This document shows, piece after piece, positions 16,625 to 26,163 of a stretch of DNA of 64,000 bases. This stretch comes from Sediminimonas sp. Lineage in GTDB: Bacteria; Pseudomonadota; Alphaproteobacteria; Rhodobacterales; Rhodobacteraceae. Location: the NCBI RefSeq assembly GCF_024637375.1, contig NZ_JAGXFK010000021.1:17528-81527 (forward strand), given 5' to 3'. The notes under the pieces are model-generated. The model searched no databases. It was not told where the DNA came from and was given only the letters and a program-made list of their open reading frames with translations. Position 1 is the stretch's first letter, and every line of letters starts with the position of its first letter. The position numbers and the translations under genes are program-made.

Positions 16625-16921
16625 TCAGGCAGGGTCATAGCCTTCGACGATCACCAGATCGCCGGTCGAGACCGGGTCGCGCAGCGCCTTGGCCGCCTGG
16701 TAGCCGGGCGAATCGTAGCACGCCAGCGCCGCCTCGTAGCTGGGAAACTCGATCACCACGGTACGGGCGCGGGCCGCGCCCTCGCGGCATTCGCGCGTGC
16801 CGCCGCGCACCAGGAAGCGCGCGCCGTACTCCGCGAACGGCGCCGCGTTGGCGGCCTTGTAGGCCTCGTATGCGTCGGGGTCGTCAACATCCACATGCGC
16901 AACCCAGTATCCCTTGGCCAT
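16625..16921 (-). CDS. DUF1330 domain protein
   Basis: 98 residues, a single dimeric ferredoxin-like alpha/beta barrel domain (DUF1330). The recognisable pattern is GYWVAHVDVDDPDAYEAYK at the N-terminus and VVIEFPSYEAALACYDSPGYQ in the middle. The family has no established biochemical role. It lies downstream of the exported protein gene at 16967-17707 on the same strand with a 45-bp gap, so it may be at the end of the pyrG transcript. Confidence 0.85.
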   Translation of the reverse strand: MAKGYWVAHVDVDDPDAYEAYKAANAAPFAEYGARFLVRGGTRECREGAARARTVVIEFPSYEAALACYDSPGYQAAKALRDPVSTGDLVIVEGYDPA

Positions 16922-16966
16922 TGCATTCCTCCTTGCCGGTGTATTCAGGTCGGTGCCAGTTCAGCG

Positions 16967-17707
16967 TCAACCGGTCAGCGGCGCAAGGGCGAAAACGATG
17001 TCGTCGATGGCAATGCCGCCGGGATCGGTGTTGTGGATGGTGATCGCGGCGATGCCCGCACCGGCGCCTTGCACCACGAAGCCGAACGATGCGACTCCGT
17101 GCCCGAGGGTCAGGGCCTCAATGCCAAGCCGGGTGCCGTCGCGGGCATGGAATTGCACCGTCGCGACGCCGGGCGGCGGCCGCCCTCCCAGCGGGTCGGC
17201 ATAATCGGCGTGGATGCGAAGGCCGACAGCCTGCTGGTCGCTGTCGAACAACAGCGCCAGGGCCCCCTCGCCGCGACCCGAGCGCGCTTGTGCGCCGTTC
17301 GGGCCGACCGGGAACACCGCGCCCGACCCGAACCCGCGATGCTGGGCCACGGTCAGCGATTGCCCCGCCGTCCCGGATCGCAGCGCGAGCGGCGCGCGCA
17401 GGTCGGCATGTGACAGTTCGTCGTGCCGCCCGCCGCCCCATGCCTCTGGCAGGTGGCGTATGCTGACGCTCTGGCCGGCGAAGTGCTCTGCAAGGGCGGC
17501 ACCGGGCACCCGGTATACTTTGTCGAGGATCACGCCTGGTTCGGCTGTCGCGGGCAGGTCTTCGAAATCCATCCGCCCGTCCAGTTGCGCGGCGAGCGTG
17601 TCGTAATCGGCCGTGACGATCACAACCGGAGCCCCGTCTTGCGGCGATGCGCCTGTCGACAGCAGAAACAACGGCAGTGCAAGTACTGCGGCGCAACGCC
17701 CGCGCAT
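16967..17707 (-). CDS. Exported protein with predicted beta-sandwich domain, unknown function
   Basis: 246 residues from ATG at 17705-17707. The N-terminus is a signal peptide (RGRCAAVLALPLFLLSTGAS, cleavage probably after SPQ-like residues). The mature part is rich in beta-type sequence, with FEDLPATAEPG and a C-terminal GGIAIDDIVFAL motif reminiscent of jelly-roll domains found in secreted or PEP-CTERM-type proteins, but no sorting tail is present. It starts 2 nt after the pyrG stop codon, so it is probably co-transcribed. I do not recognise a function. Confidence 0.7.
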   Translation of the reverse strand: MRGRCAAVLALPLFLLSTGASPQDGAPVVIVTADYDTLAAQLDGRMDFEDLPATAEPGVILDKVYRVPGAALAEHFAGQSVSIRHLPEAWGGGRHDELSHADLRAPLALRSGTAGQSLTVAQHRGFGSGAVFPVGPNGAQARSGRGEGALALLFDSDQQAVGLRIHADYADPLGGRPPPGVATVQFHARDGTRLGIEALTLGHGVASFGFVVQGAGAGIAAITIHNTDPGGIAIDDIVFALAPLTG

Positions 17708-17709
17708 CG

Positions 17710-19353
17710 TCACACCAGCCTGCTCGTCTCCACCGCCGCGCGCACGAAATCGGCAAACAGCGGGTGCGGGGCGAAGGGCTTGGATTTCAGCTCGGGGTGG
17801 AACTGCACCCCGATGAACCACGGGTGATCGTCCCATTCGACGATCTCGGGCAGGCGCCCGTCGGGTGACATGCCCGAGAATTTCAGCCCGCAGGCTTCCA
17901 GCTTGTCGCGGTACTTGGTGTCCACCTCGTAGCGGTGGCGGTGGCGTTCCTCGATCCTGGTGGTGCCGTAGATCGCCGCCACCCGCGAGCCCTCGGCCAG
18001 CTTTGCCTCGTAGGCGCCCAGCCGCATGGTGCCGCCCTTGTCGTCATCGACGCGCCGTTCGATCCGGCGGCTGCCCTGCACCCATTCCTTGAGGTGGTAG
18101 ACCACCGGTTCGAACCGGGTCTGGCCGGCCTCGTGGTCGAATTCCTCCGACCCGGCGGTGGGCAGGCCGGCGACGTTGCGTGCCGCCTCGATCACCGCCA
18201 TCTGCATGCCCAGACAAATGCCCAAGTAGGGGATCTTGCGGGTGCGGGCGAACTCGGCCGCCTTGATCTTGCCCTCGGTGCCGCGCTCGCCGAAACCGCC
18301 GGGCACCACGATGGCGTGGAAGCCTTCCAGCCGCGCCGCCGGGTCTTCGGTGTCGAAGACCTCGGCATCGACCCAGTCCACCCGCACCTTGACGCGGTTG
18401 GCCATGCCGCCATGGGTCAGCGCCTCGCGGATCGACTTGTAGGCGTCTTCGAGCTGCGTGTACTTGCCGACGATGGCGACGCGCACCTCGCCCTCGGGGT
18501 TGTGGATGCGGTCGACGACATCCTCCCACACCGCCAGGTGCGGGCGCGGCGCGGGCGAAATGCCGAAGGCATCCAGCACCGCCTGGTCCAGCCCGACGCG
18601 GTGATAGGCCAGCGGCGCCTCGTAGATCGAAACCAGATCGTAGGCGGGAATGACGTTTTCCTTGCGCACGTTGCAGAACAGGCCGATCTTTTCGCGTTCT
18701 TTCTCGGGGATCGGCTGTTCCGATCGGCATACCAGCACGTCGGGCGCGATGCCGATGCTGCGCAATTCCTTGACGCTGTGCTGGGTGGGTTTGGTTTTCA
18801 GCTCGCCGCTGGCGGCCAGGTAGGGCAGCAGCGTGAGATGCATGAAGATGCACTGCCCGCGCGGGCGATCCTGCGAGAACTGGCGAATCGCCTCGAAGAA
18901 GGGCAGCCCCTCGATATCGCCGACGGTGCCGCCGATCTCGCACAGCATGAAATCGACCTCGTTATCGCCGATGTCGAGGAAGTGCTTGATCTCATTGGTG
19001 ACGTGCGGGATCACCTGGATCGTCTTGCCAAGGTAGTCGCCGCGGCGTTCCTTTTCCAGAACGTTGGAATAGATGCGCCCCGAGCTGACCGAGTCGGTGG
19101 CGCGCGCCGCAACCCCGGTAAAGCGTTCGTAGTGGCCCAGGTCGAGGTCGGTTTCGGCGCCGTCATCGGTGACGAAGACCTCGCCGTGCTCGAACGGGCT
19201 CATGGTGCCGGGATCGACGTTGAGATACGGGTCGAGCTTGCGCAGCCGCACCGAGAACCCGCGCGCCTGCAACAGCGCGCCAAGTGCAGCCGAGGCCAAC
19301 CCCTTGCCCAACGAAGAAACAACACCACCGGTGATGAAAATGTAACGCGCCAT
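17710..19353 (-). CDS. pyrG: CTP synthase
   Basis: 547 residues, the normal length. It aminates UTP to CTP using glutamine and ATP in pyrimidine synthesis. The N-terminal amidoligase domain (residues 1-~270) starts [20 protein letters not shown] with the P-loop; the C-terminal class I glutaminase domain (from about 290) has the nucleophile in YLGICLGMQ and the His-Glu pair in [10 protein letters not shown]. The start ATG is unambiguous from the family. Same strand as secG upstream (174-bp gap). Confidence 0.98.
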   Translation of the reverse strand: MARYIFITGGVVSSLGKGLASAALGALLQARGFSVRLRKLDPYLNVDPGTMSPFEHGEVFVTDDGAETDLDLGHYERFTGVAARATDSVSSGRIYSNVLEKERRGDYLGKTIQVIPHVTNEIKHFLDIGDNEVDFMLCEIGGTVGDIEGLPFFEAIRQFSQDRPRGQCIFMHLTLLPYLAASGELKTKPTQHSVKELRSIGIAPDVLVCRSEQPIPEKEREKIGLFCNVRKENVIPAYDLVSIYEAPLAYHRVGLDQAVLDAFGISPAPRPHLAVWEDVVDRIHNPEGEVRVAIVGKYTQLEDAYKSIREALTHGGMANRVKVRVDWVDAEVFDTEDPAARLEGFHAIVVPGGFGERGTEGKIKAAEFARTRKIPYLGICLGMQMAVIEAARNVAGLPTAGSEEFDHEAGQTRFEPVVYHLKEWVQGSRRIERRVDDDKGGTMRLGAYEAKLAEGSRVAAIYGTTRIEERHRHRYEVDTKYRDKLEACGLKFSGMSPDGRLPEIVEWDDHPWFIGVQFHPELKSKPFAPHPLFADFVRAAVETSRLV

Positions 19354-19527
19354 CTGGTTGGCAACCCCCGTGATCAGGCCGTTGATAGTCAGCAGTTAAG
19401 CGCCCTGACCGGCCCTGCCGGACCGCTGAACCACGGGACCCAAGTAATAAGGGATTCGTGGCGAAAGGGCAAGCCTGCCGCAATATGCTGTTGCGGCGCA
19501 GCGTGTCCGCCCCAATCGCTTGTGGGA

Positions 19528-19902
19528 TCAGTCGGCGCGCGGCACCAGTGGCGCGCTTTCGCCCGGCGTCGGCGGCACCAGCGTGTCGTCCGCGGGCGCG
19601 GCCGGGTCGGCGGGCTCTTCGGCAGCGGGCTGTTCGCCCAGCCGGTCAAGCACCGATCCGCCGGTCGATTTCTGCGCCGCGATGATCGTCAGCGCCAGCG
19701 ACGTGCAGATGAAGGCGATCGCCAGCACCCAGGTCAGCCGCCCCAGCGCGGTGGCTGCCGCGCGGCCCGACATTACCCCGCCGGCACCGCCGCCGCCACC
19801 GCCCATGGCACCAAGACCGCCGCCTTCCGAGCGCTGCAGCAGCACCACGCCGATCAGCGCCAATGCCAGAAGGAGGTGGATGATGAGGATGACGTTTTCC
19901 AT
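19528..19902 (-). CDS. secG: Preprotein translocase subunit SecG
   Basis: 124 residues with two membrane segments: the first at residues ~3-22 (VILIIHLLLALALIGVVLLQ), then the conserved RSEGGGLGAMGGG Gly-rich loop, then the second at about 52-76. SecG assists SecYEG in protein export. A long polar, acidic Pro/Ala tail follows, as is common in alphaproteobacteria. It lies upstream of pyrG in the same orientation. Confidence 0.95.
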   Translation of the reverse strand: MENVILIIHLLLALALIGVVLLQRSEGGGLGAMGGGGGGAGGVMSGRAAATALGRLTWVLAIAFICTSLALTIIAAQKSTGGSVLDRLGEQPAAEEPADPAAPADDTLVPPTPGESAPLVPRAD

Positions 19903-20003
19903 GAAGGCGGCCCGCTGTCGCTGTGATGTGCGCCGTATCTAGGCAAATTGCGCGCCCGGCGCAACCCGTCGTCGCGCCCCCGCAGCCCGCGCCGGGCGGG
20001 GCG

Positions 20004-20399
20004 TTATTCGTCGACGTCGTCGATGTCGGCCTGGCCGCTGAGCTGGCGGCGCAGGATGGACCAGCTCAGCCCGATACCCAGCACCAGTGACAGCGCCAGC
20101 AGCGCCAGCCACAGGTTGAGATCGCGGTTGGCAAGGTCGAGCACGCCGTAATCGTAGAGCACCCACATAAGCGAGCCGACGATCGCCAGCACCAGCCCCA
20201 TGCCGAAGGCCCCGATCGAGCGCAGAGTCGCGCGCAGGTAGATGATGTAGCCCACCAGCAGCAACAGCCCCAGGAAAACGGCCAGCGGTGTCTGCGGCTC
20301 CCAGTTGGTGCGCGCCCAGGTTGCATAGTTCCACGGCGTCGGGTTGTAGGTGCCGGCCAGCAATGCGAACGCCACCAGCCAACGCAGGAAGAACCCCAT
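20004..20399 (-). CDS. DUF6524 family integral membrane protein
   Basis: 131 residues with four likely membrane segments (about 4-17, 39-56, 66-86, 97-115) and an acidic C-terminus ending DIDDVDE. The N-terminal NPTPWNYATWA motif after the first segment is characteristic of this small conserved family. No biochemical role is known to me. It stands alone between secG and the divergent purA gene. Confidence 0.8.
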   Translation of the reverse strand: MGFFLRWLVAFALLAGTYNPTPWNYATWARTNWEPQTPLAVFLGLLLLVGYIIYLRATLRSIGAFGMGLVLAIVGSLMWVLYDYGVLDLANRDLNLWLALLALSLVLGIGLSWSILRRQLSGQADIDDVDE

Positions 20400-20566
20400 G
20401 ACAAAATCTCCTTCGCTTCAATGCCGCGATCTTGCGCATCCGGGCCATCGCTGTCCAGTCGCGGTGACCCGCGATGGCACACGAATTTGCGGTTTCATGT
20501 GTGATCCGGTGCCGCTATACCGGCGCGGGTTTCACCGCAACACCGTTTCACACGAAGGGTCCGGAC

Positions 20567-21862
20567 ATGGCGAATGTGGTTGTCGTCGGCGCGCAATGGG
20601 GCGACGAGGGGAAAGGCAAGATCGTTGACTGGCTGTCCGAGCGGGCCGACGTCATCGCGCGTTTCCAGGGCGGGCACAACGCCGGTCATACGCTGGTGAT
20701 CGACGGCGCGGTCTACAAGCTTCACGCGCTGCCCTCCGGGGTGGTGCGCGGCGGCAAGCTCAGCGTGGTGGGTAATGGCGTGGTGCTCGACCCCTGGCAC
20801 CTGCTGGAGGAGATCGAGACGCTGCGCGGTCAGGGCGTCGAGATCACCCCCGACACCCTCATGATCGCCGAGAACACGCCGCTGATCCTGCCTTATCACG
20901 GCGAACTGGATCGCGCCCGCGAAGAGGCGGCCAGCAAGGGCACCAAGATCGGCACCACCGGGCGCGGCATTGGCCCATGCTACGAAGACAAGGTGGGCCG
21001 CCGGGCCGTCCGGGTGGCCGACCTCGCGGATGAGGCCACGCTTGAGGCGCGTGTGGACCGCGCGCTCCAGCATCACGACCCGCTGCGCAAGGGCCTGGGT
21101 GTCGAAGCCATCGACCGCGACGTGCTGATCGCCAGGCTCAAGGCGGTCGCGCCGGCGATCCTACCTTTCGCGGCGCCGGTGTGGAAGGTGCTCAGCGAAA
21201 AGCGCAAGGCCGGCAAACGCATCCTGTTCGAGGGCGCGCAGGGCGCGCTGCTGGACATAGATTTCGGCACCTACCCGTTCGTGACCTCGTCGAACGTCAT
21301 CGCCGGGCAGGCGGCGACGGGCACCGGCATCGGGCCGGGCGGCATCGACTTCGTGCTTGGCATCGTCAAGGCCTACACCACCCGCGTCGGCGAGGGGCCG
21401 TTCCCGACCGAACTGCAGGACGGCGATGGCCAAAGACTGGGCGAGCGGGGCCACGAGTTCGGCACCACCACCGGGCGGCAGCGCCGCTGCGGGTGGTTCG
21501 ACGCCTGCCTGGTGCGCCAAAGCTGCGCCATCTCGGGGGTGAACGGCATCGCGCTGACCAAGCTCGACGTGCTCGACGGGTTCGAGACGTTGAAAATCTG
21601 CATCGGCTACGACCTCGACGGCACGCGGCTGGATCACCTGCCCACCGCCGCCGATGCGCAGGCGCGCTGCACGCCGGTCTACGAGGAAATGCCCGGCTGG
21701 ACCGAGTCGACCGAGGGTGCGCGGAGCTGGGCCGACCTGCCTGCCAATGCGATCAAGTACGTGCGCCGGGTCGAGGAGTTGATCGACTGTCCCGTCGCGC
21801 TGTTGTCGACCTCGCCCGAACGCGAGGACACCATTCTTGTCACCGACCCGTTCGCCGATTGA
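20567..21862 (+). CDS. purA: Adenylosuccinate synthetase
   Basis: 431 residues, normal for the enzyme. It condenses IMP and aspartate with GTP to adenylosuccinate, the first committed step to AMP. The GTP-binding signature [14 protein letters not shown] is at the N-terminus (residues 7-20), GGHNAGHT follows, and [20 protein letters not shown] and the [13 protein letters not shown] block are conserved. Although the frame is open earlier, ATG at 20567 matches the family N-terminus. Its stop overlaps the DUF2842 start by 1 bp. Confidence 0.98.
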   Translation: MANVVVVGAQWGDEGKGKIVDWLSERADVIARFQGGHNAGHTLVIDGAVYKLHALPSGVVRGGKLSVVGNGVVLDPWHLLEEIETLRGQGVEITPDTLMIAENTPLILPYHGELDRAREEAASKGTKIGTTGRGIGPCYEDKVGRRAVRVADLADEATLEARVDRALQHHDPLRKGLGVEAIDRDVLIARLKAVAPAILPFAAPVWKVLSEKRKAGKRILFEGAQGALLDIDFGTYPFVTSSNVIAGQAATGTGIGPGGIDFVLGIVKAYTTRVGEGPFPTELQDGDGQRLGERGHEFGTTTGRQRRCGWFDACLVRQSCAISGVNGIALTKLDVLDGFETLKICIGYDLDGTRLDHLPTAADAQARCTPVYEEMPGWTESTEGARSWADLPANAIKYVRRVEELIDCPVALLSTSPEREDTILVTDPFAD

Positions 21863-22107
21863 TGGCCCTGTCCTGGAAAACCCGCCGGCGGCTGTCGCTG
21901 CTGATCCTGCTGGTCGGGATGCCCGCCTACATCGTGCTGGCGATCACGCTGCTGGGCATGCTGGACCGGCCGCCGTTCTGGGCCGAGGCGGGGCTTTACG
22001 TGCTGATCGGCACCGCCTGGATCGTGCCGTTCAGGGCGGTGTTCCGCGGCATCGGTCAGCCCGACCCCGACGCCGCCCCGGACAAGGGCGACGACGACGC
22101 GCGCTGA
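21862..22107 (+). CDS. DUF2842 small membrane protein
   Basis: 81 residues with two membrane helices (about 12-32 and 42-60) and an acidic tail, the DUF2842 pattern (KTRRRLSLLILLVGMPAYIV, then PFWAEAGLYVLIGTAWIVPF). Its ATG overlaps the purA stop codon by one base (TGATG), so translation is coupled to purA. Function is unknown; the association with purA may only reflect shared expression. Confidence 0.85.
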   Translation: MALSWKTRRRLSLLILLVGMPAYIVLAITLLGMLDRPPFWAEAGLYVLIGTAWIVPFRAVFRGIGQPDPDAAPDKGDDDAR

Positions 22108-22122
22108 GCGCCCCCGCTCAGC
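22103..22122. terminator. Hairpin shared by the convergent DUF2842 and 703-residue protein genes
   Basis: A perfect 8-bp stem, GCTGAGCG (22103-22110) with CGCTCAGC (22115-22122) and a CCCC loop. It overlaps both stop codons of the convergent genes, which are only 10 bp apart. There is no T-run on either side, so a bidirectional terminator or mRNA 3'-end stabiliser is possible but unproved. Confidence 0.4.
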
Positions 22123-24229
22123 CGGCGCGCCGCGCTTCCTGCTGGAACCCGATCTCGCGCGTGGCGGTGAATTGCCCGCCGCCGATCTTGCGCAGTTTGC
22201 CGTTGCGCAACAGTTGGCCGAAGCTGCGCAAGCCGTCTTCGCGGCTGAACGCGTCGCCCTGTAGCGCCCGCGCCCGCGTCATGAGCTGTGGGCGGGAGAA
22301 TTCGGACCGCTCTTCGACGAAGGTCATGTAGGCGGCCGCTGCTTCGAGAATGTCGCCGAGATTGTGCACCCCGACGCTGGCGGCGAATTCGGCGAATCCG
22401 TCCTGCTGCGCGGGCGGCACCTGGGGGGCGGTGTCGCCGGTCGCATCGTTGAGGTCTGCGCGCGATACGCGGCGGGGTCTGACCGGTTGCGTCGGTTCGG
22501 GTGTGTCGATGCGCTGCTCGGGCACCAGTTTCAGGGGCGCCGGGCCCTCCGCGGCGGCCGGGCGACGGGTCGGCGCGCCCTCGGCGCGGGCGGGGCGCTT
22601 GGGCCGCACGGCGCTGGCAGGGTCGTCGGGCACCGCTGCGGGCATGGTGTCTTCGTGCGCACGGCCCTGACCGGCTTCGATCTCGGCAGTGGTGGCGGCG
22701 ACGGCGGCGCGCAAGTGGGCGATGGCGTTTCGCCGGTTGGCGGCCTGGGGCTCGGCCATTTCGCTTTGCGTCTTGGCGATTAGGCGGTTCATGTCCTGTT
22801 CGTCAGCGGTTCTGTACAGGCGTTCGCGCCGCGCGATCCGGTCCTGGCGGCTTTCGTGCTCGGCCGCGCCGGTTTCGACAAAGATCGAGCTGACCTCATC
22901 GTCATCGTCGTCGTCGTCCTCGGCGGCTGCCGCAGCGTCGTCGCTGGTGCCCTCGTCCGGTTCACCGCCCAGCTCTGCCTCGACCTGGGCCAGTTCGCGG
23001 CGCAGTTCGGCCTCTTCCTCGGGGCTGAGGGTGCTTTCCTCGTCTTCGCCCTCGTCCCAGTTTTCGTCCCAATCGATCACGGCATCATCACCTGCCGTGT
23101 CTTCGCTTGCCGCCTCCTCGGCGGCTTCCGTCGCATCATCGTCCTGTTCAGGAGCGAGCGCCTCTTCGAAGTCGGCGCGCTTGACCTTGAGGACGCCGGC
23201 GCGCGTGGTGCCGGCGGTGTCTTCGGGCGCCGCCTCGGGCGTGTCGTCCTGCGCCCCGTCGTCCGCCGTGTCCTGCGCGGTATCGGGTTGGGCGCCCGAT
23301 GCGTCTGTGTCGCCGCCGGGTTGGGCGGCCGGGGCTTCGGCGGCGGGGCCCATGCCGGCGCTGTCGTCGGCATGCTCGTCCTCGCTGTACCCGAAGGCGG
23401 CGGTGGCGGGCGTGGCCCCTTTCGAGACGACGGCACGAATGCGTCGCAGTTTTGCGGCGACGCTTTCGTTCTCGGCGCGCGTGTGCGGGGCCAGCGGTTC
23501 GGTCGCTTCGGGTTCGGGTTCGGGTTCGGCTTCGGCTGTTTCGGGTTCCGGCGCCGCCTCGGTCGCCTCGGCCTCCGTCTCGGCCGCTTCGGATTCGGGC
23601 TCGGCTTCGGCCGCAATTTCCGGTTCCGTGCCGGATACCGGTTCTGCCTCTGCTTCTGTTTCGATTTCCGGCGCTGTCTGGGCTTCGGTCGCTGGTTCGG
23701 TCGCGCTCTCCGGTTCCGGGGCAGGGGCTTGTTCGGCCTGCGGCACGGGGGTTGCGTCGGGCCTGGCGTCCGTTTCCGCCCCGGCTTCCGGCTGGTCCTC
23801 GCTGCCGGGTTGCCCGGCTTGCGCGGCGTCATCGGCCTCGGCCCCGGTGGCCTCGGCGGCGGGCTGTTCGGCGGGTTGCGGGGCCTCTTGAGGCGCAGGC
23901 GTGTCGCCATCGCCGACCGCCGCGTCCGCCTGCGCGGTCGCTTCGGGCGCCGGGTCTTCGGCTGCCATGGGCTGATCGGCGGCGCGCAGCACGATCTGGC
24001 CGTGCTCCTGGCGCGCCTCGACCTGGCGGGCGATTTCGCGTTCGGCAATGCGGGCAAGCATCTCGGCATCGGGCGTGGGCGGTTCGGCACCGAAATAGCG
24101 GTCGTTCGAGGCAAGGTCGCGGAAATACTCGGCAATAGCCTTCATCGTGCCGAAGGAATCGTCGAATCCTTCGAGCGTGCAGGAAAATGTCCCGTAGGAG
24201 ACGGTAAGAATTTTACTCGTGTTCACCAT
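22118..24229 (-). CDS. Large acidic low-complexity protein with conserved-looking ends
   Basis: 703 residues, function not recognised. The N-terminal ~70 residues (starting MVNTSKILTVSYGTFSCTLE, with AIAEYFRDLASNDRYFGAEPP) look like a folded domain. Residues ~80-600 are strongly acidic and rich in Glu, Ala, Pro, Asp and Thr, with EPEPE and AEAE tracts, a DDDDDDDE run and few hydrophobics, so likely disordered. Residues ~610-703 form a second folded region (HNLGDILEAAAAYMTFVEER, then LRSFGQLLRNGKLRKIGGGQ), which resembles a winged-helix-like module. There is no signal peptide or membrane segment. It is convergent with purA-DUF2842 and divergent from thiamine pyrophosphokinase. Confidence 0.8.
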   Translation of the reverse strand: MVNTSKILTVSYGTFSCTLEGFDDSFGTMKAIAEYFRDLASNDRYFGAEPPTPDAEMLARIAEREIARQVEARQEHGQIVLRAADQPMAAEDPAPEATAQADAAVGDGDTPAPQEAPQPAEQPAAEATGAEADDAAQAGQPGSEDQPEAGAETDARPDATPVPQAEQAPAPEPESATEPATEAQTAPEIETEAEAEPVSGTEPEIAAEAEPESEAAETEAEATEAAPEPETAEAEPEPEPEATEPLAPHTRAENESVAAKLRRIRAVVSKGATPATAAFGYSEDEHADDSAGMGPAAEAPAAQPGGDTDASGAQPDTAQDTADDGAQDDTPEAAPEDTAGTTRAGVLKVKRADFEEALAPEQDDDATEAAEEAASEDTAGDDAVIDWDENWDEGEDEESTLSPEEEAELRRELAQVEAELGGEPDEGTSDDAAAAAEDDDDDDDEVSSIFVETGAAEHESRQDRIARRERLYRTADEQDMNRLIAKTQSEMAEPQAANRRNAIAHLRAAVAATTAEIEAGQGRAHEDTMPAAVPDDPASAVRPKRPARAEGAPTRRPAAAEGPAPLKLVPEQRIDTPEPTQPVRPRRVSRADLNDATGDTAPQVPPAQQDGFAEFAASVGVHNLGDILEAAAAYMTFVEERSEFSRPQLMTRARALQGDAFSREDGLRSFGQLLRNGKLRKIGGGQFTATREIGFQQEARRAG

Positions 24230-24324
24230 AGCTCACTCGCTTTCTGCCGTAATGCAAGTTCCGCATTTACCATGTGATACACGTCGAAACGTGACCGATT
24301 CTTCGGTTATTAGGGTATCATTTC

Positions 24325-25053
24325 ATGGCGGGAATGTGTTCTGTGCAAGATATGGGCGACAATTCGCGCGGCACGGGGGTCATTGTTCGCTCGGGCGATC
24401 CAATCGTGCTGGTGGGCGGTGGCGGTATCGCGCCGGCCCTGTGGGACGCGGTGACAGCGCATGGCGGCGAGGTCGTCGCCGCCGATCGCGGCGCCGGGGC
24501 GGCGCTGGCGCGCGGGCTGATGCCGCGCGCAGTGATCGGCGACATGGATTCGCTGCGCGCAAGCGACCGCGCGGCGCTGCCGCCGGGAATCATCCACCCT
24601 ATCGCCGAGCAGGAGACCACCGATTTCGAGAAATGCCTGCGCTCGGTATGCGCGCCTGTGATACTCGGGCTGGGTTTCGGCGGGCCGCGGATGGATCACG
24701 CGCTGGCCAATTTCAGCGCCCTGGTGCGCCACCCCTACCGGCGCTGCCTCCTGCTGGACGGCAAGGACCTGGTCTTTCTGGCGCCGCCGGTCCTGCGGCT
24801 CGATCTGGTGCCAGGCACGCGGTTCTCGGTGTTTCCGATGGGGCCGGTCGAGGCCGAGTCGGAGGGGCTGCAATGGCCGCTCGACGGGCTGTCGCTGGCC
24901 CCCGACGGGCGCATCGGCACCTCCAACCGGGTGACCGGGCCGGTGTGGCTGCGCGCGAGCGCGCCCAAGCTGCTGGTGATCGTGCCGTTCAAGGCGCTGG
25001 ATGCGGTGATCGCGGCGTTGCGCGCGCTGCCGGCCGATCCTTGGGGCAGCTGA
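24325..25053 (+). CDS. Thiamine pyrophosphokinase
   Basis: 242 residues from ATG 24325; starts at 24334 or 24352 are also possible. It transfers pyrophosphate from ATP to thiamine to make the TPP cofactor. The family motif AVIGDMDSLR is present, followed by EQETTDFEKCLR and GFGGPRMDHALANFSAL, which contain the metal- and thiamine-binding residues. The C-terminal half has the beta-rich thiamine-binding domain (SVFPMGPVE...GLQWPLDG). It is a single gene between two unrelated minus-strand genes. Confidence 0.88.
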   Translation: MAGMCSVQDMGDNSRGTGVIVRSGDPIVLVGGGGIAPALWDAVTAHGGEVVAADRGAGAALARGLMPRAVIGDMDSLRASDRAALPPGIIHPIAEQETTDFEKCLRSVCAPVILGLGFGGPRMDHALANFSALVRHPYRRCLLLDGKDLVFLAPPVLRLDLVPGTRFSVFPMGPVEAESEGLQWPLDGLSLAPDGRIGTSNRVTGPVWLRASAPKLLVIVPFKALDAVIAALRALPADPWGS

Positions 25054-25121
25054 AGGGTGCGGGTTCATGCCGGCGGCAGCGGGCGGCGGCGGATGCTGTT
25101 GGCGCGTTCGCGGGCAAACAC

Positions 25122-26000
25122 TTAGAGCCCCGATCCCACGATCACCGCGATCCCGGCCCATGTCAGCAGGTTGGGAAAATCGCCGAAGATCCAGTAGCCC
25201 AACCCGGTGGCGGCGACGATTTCGAGATATTGCAGCGGCGCGATGGTGGCCGCCGGCGCCATGCGCAGCGCGAAGCTGATGAACAGGTGCGACACCGTTG
25301 CCGTCACGCCCACGCCCAGTAATGTCCACACCGCCAGCCCCCGTGGCACCACCGGATCGAGCGCGGCGACACCGGTGCCGTCGAACACTACCAGCAGCGG
25401 CACGATCACGAGGGTGGCGGCCACGGCTGTATAGCCCTGCAACGTGATCGGATGGATGCTCCGCGTCATCGAGCGCGTCATGATCATGTAGCCGGCGAAA
25501 CAGAACGCGGTGCCCAGCGGCAACAGCGCGACGAAGCCCAGCTCGGCAAAGCTGGGCTGGATCACCAGCAGCGCGCCGCCGAACCCCACCAGGCAGGCAA
25601 TGATGCGCCGGCGGCCCACGTCCTCGCCCAGCAACAGCCCGCCCAGCAGGGTCAGGATGAACGGCTCGACGAAGAAGATCGAGATCGCGTTGGCGATTGG
25701 CATGTAGCGCAGCGCGGTAAAGAAGAACCCCGTCGCCACCAGCAGCAGCACACCGCGCAGCAGGTGCAGGGCGCATTCGCGCAGGCCGGGCCGGTGCGCC
25801 ATGCCCAGAACATGCGCCAGCGGGACCAGCGTGATCACCTGGAATCCGAAGCGCACCGCCAGGATCAGCCCCACGGCGATCACCTCGGGCGTGGCCTTGG
25901 CAAAGCTGTCCATCACCGGGGCAAGCGCGCTGAAGGCGATCATGCACACGATGCCGGCAACGGTGCGGTCGGGCAGGGCGGGGGCAGAAGTGTTGGTCAT
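25122..26000 (-). CDS. EamA/DMT family transporter
   Basis: 292 residues with ten predicted membrane helices in two EamA repeats (roughly residues 15-150 and 160-285). The motif YMPIANAISIFFVEPFILTLLGG in the first repeat and APAATIAPLQYLEIVAATGLGYW in the second are typical of drug/metabolite transporters. ATG at 25998-26000 is preferred to the upstream start because the added residues do not look membrane-like or conserved. Substrate unknown; many relatives export amino acids or metabolites. Confidence 0.88.
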   Translation of the reverse strand: MTNTSAPALPDRTVAGIVCMIAFSALAPVMDSFAKATPEVIAVGLILAVRFGFQVITLVPLAHVLGMAHRPGLRECALHLLRGVLLLVATGFFFTALRYMPIANAISIFFVEPFILTLLGGLLLGEDVGRRRIIACLVGFGGALLVIQPSFAELGFVALLPLGTAFCFAGYMIMTRSMTRSIHPITLQGYTAVAATLVIVPLLVVFDGTGVAALDPVVPRGLAVWTLLGVGVTATVSHLFISFALRMAPAATIAPLQYLEIVAATGLGYWIFGDFPNLLTWAGIAVIVGSGL

Positions 26001-26117
26001 GCCGGCACCCTGCCACGCCCCGGCGCCGGGCGCCATGGGGTTGAGGCGCGTCGGCGCGCACGCGCGGTGCGGGTGTTGCGGGGGCCGGTCTGCGGGACGA
26101 AACGAGCCGCTCGTTTT

Positions 26118-26160
26118 GCATTCCCAGCGTGGAACCAGGGCGCGGAACGCGCCGCCGCGC
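26118..26160 (+). repeat. Dispersed intergenic repeat, family 2, copy A
   Basis: 43 bp matched by an inverted copy at 40767-40809. The last 34 positions agree at 31, including 22 identical bases at the end built around the hairpin GGCGCG-GAA-CGCGCC. It lies just downstream of sdaA and is preceded by a separate AAACGAG-CCG-CTCGTTT hairpin (26100-26116). Origin and role unknown. Confidence 0.55.
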
Positions 26161-26163
26161 GCC

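Noticed and set aside
17935..19926. 663-codon plus-strand frame opposite pyrG and secG
   Set aside because: It covers two certain genes on the other strand; codon pattern is the third-position GC mirror image, not a real gene.
22500..23900. Short repeated motifs inside the 703-residue protein gene, considered as CRISPR or satellite
   Set aside because: Repeats are GAA/GAG/CCG-type codon tracts in frame with a single ORF, without regular spacers.
26100..26116. Hairpin AAACGAG-CCG-CTCGTTT as a terminator of sdaA
   Set aside because: The stem is real, but the T-run on the minus strand is only TTTCG, and it lies about 50 nt past the stop; support is too weak to call.
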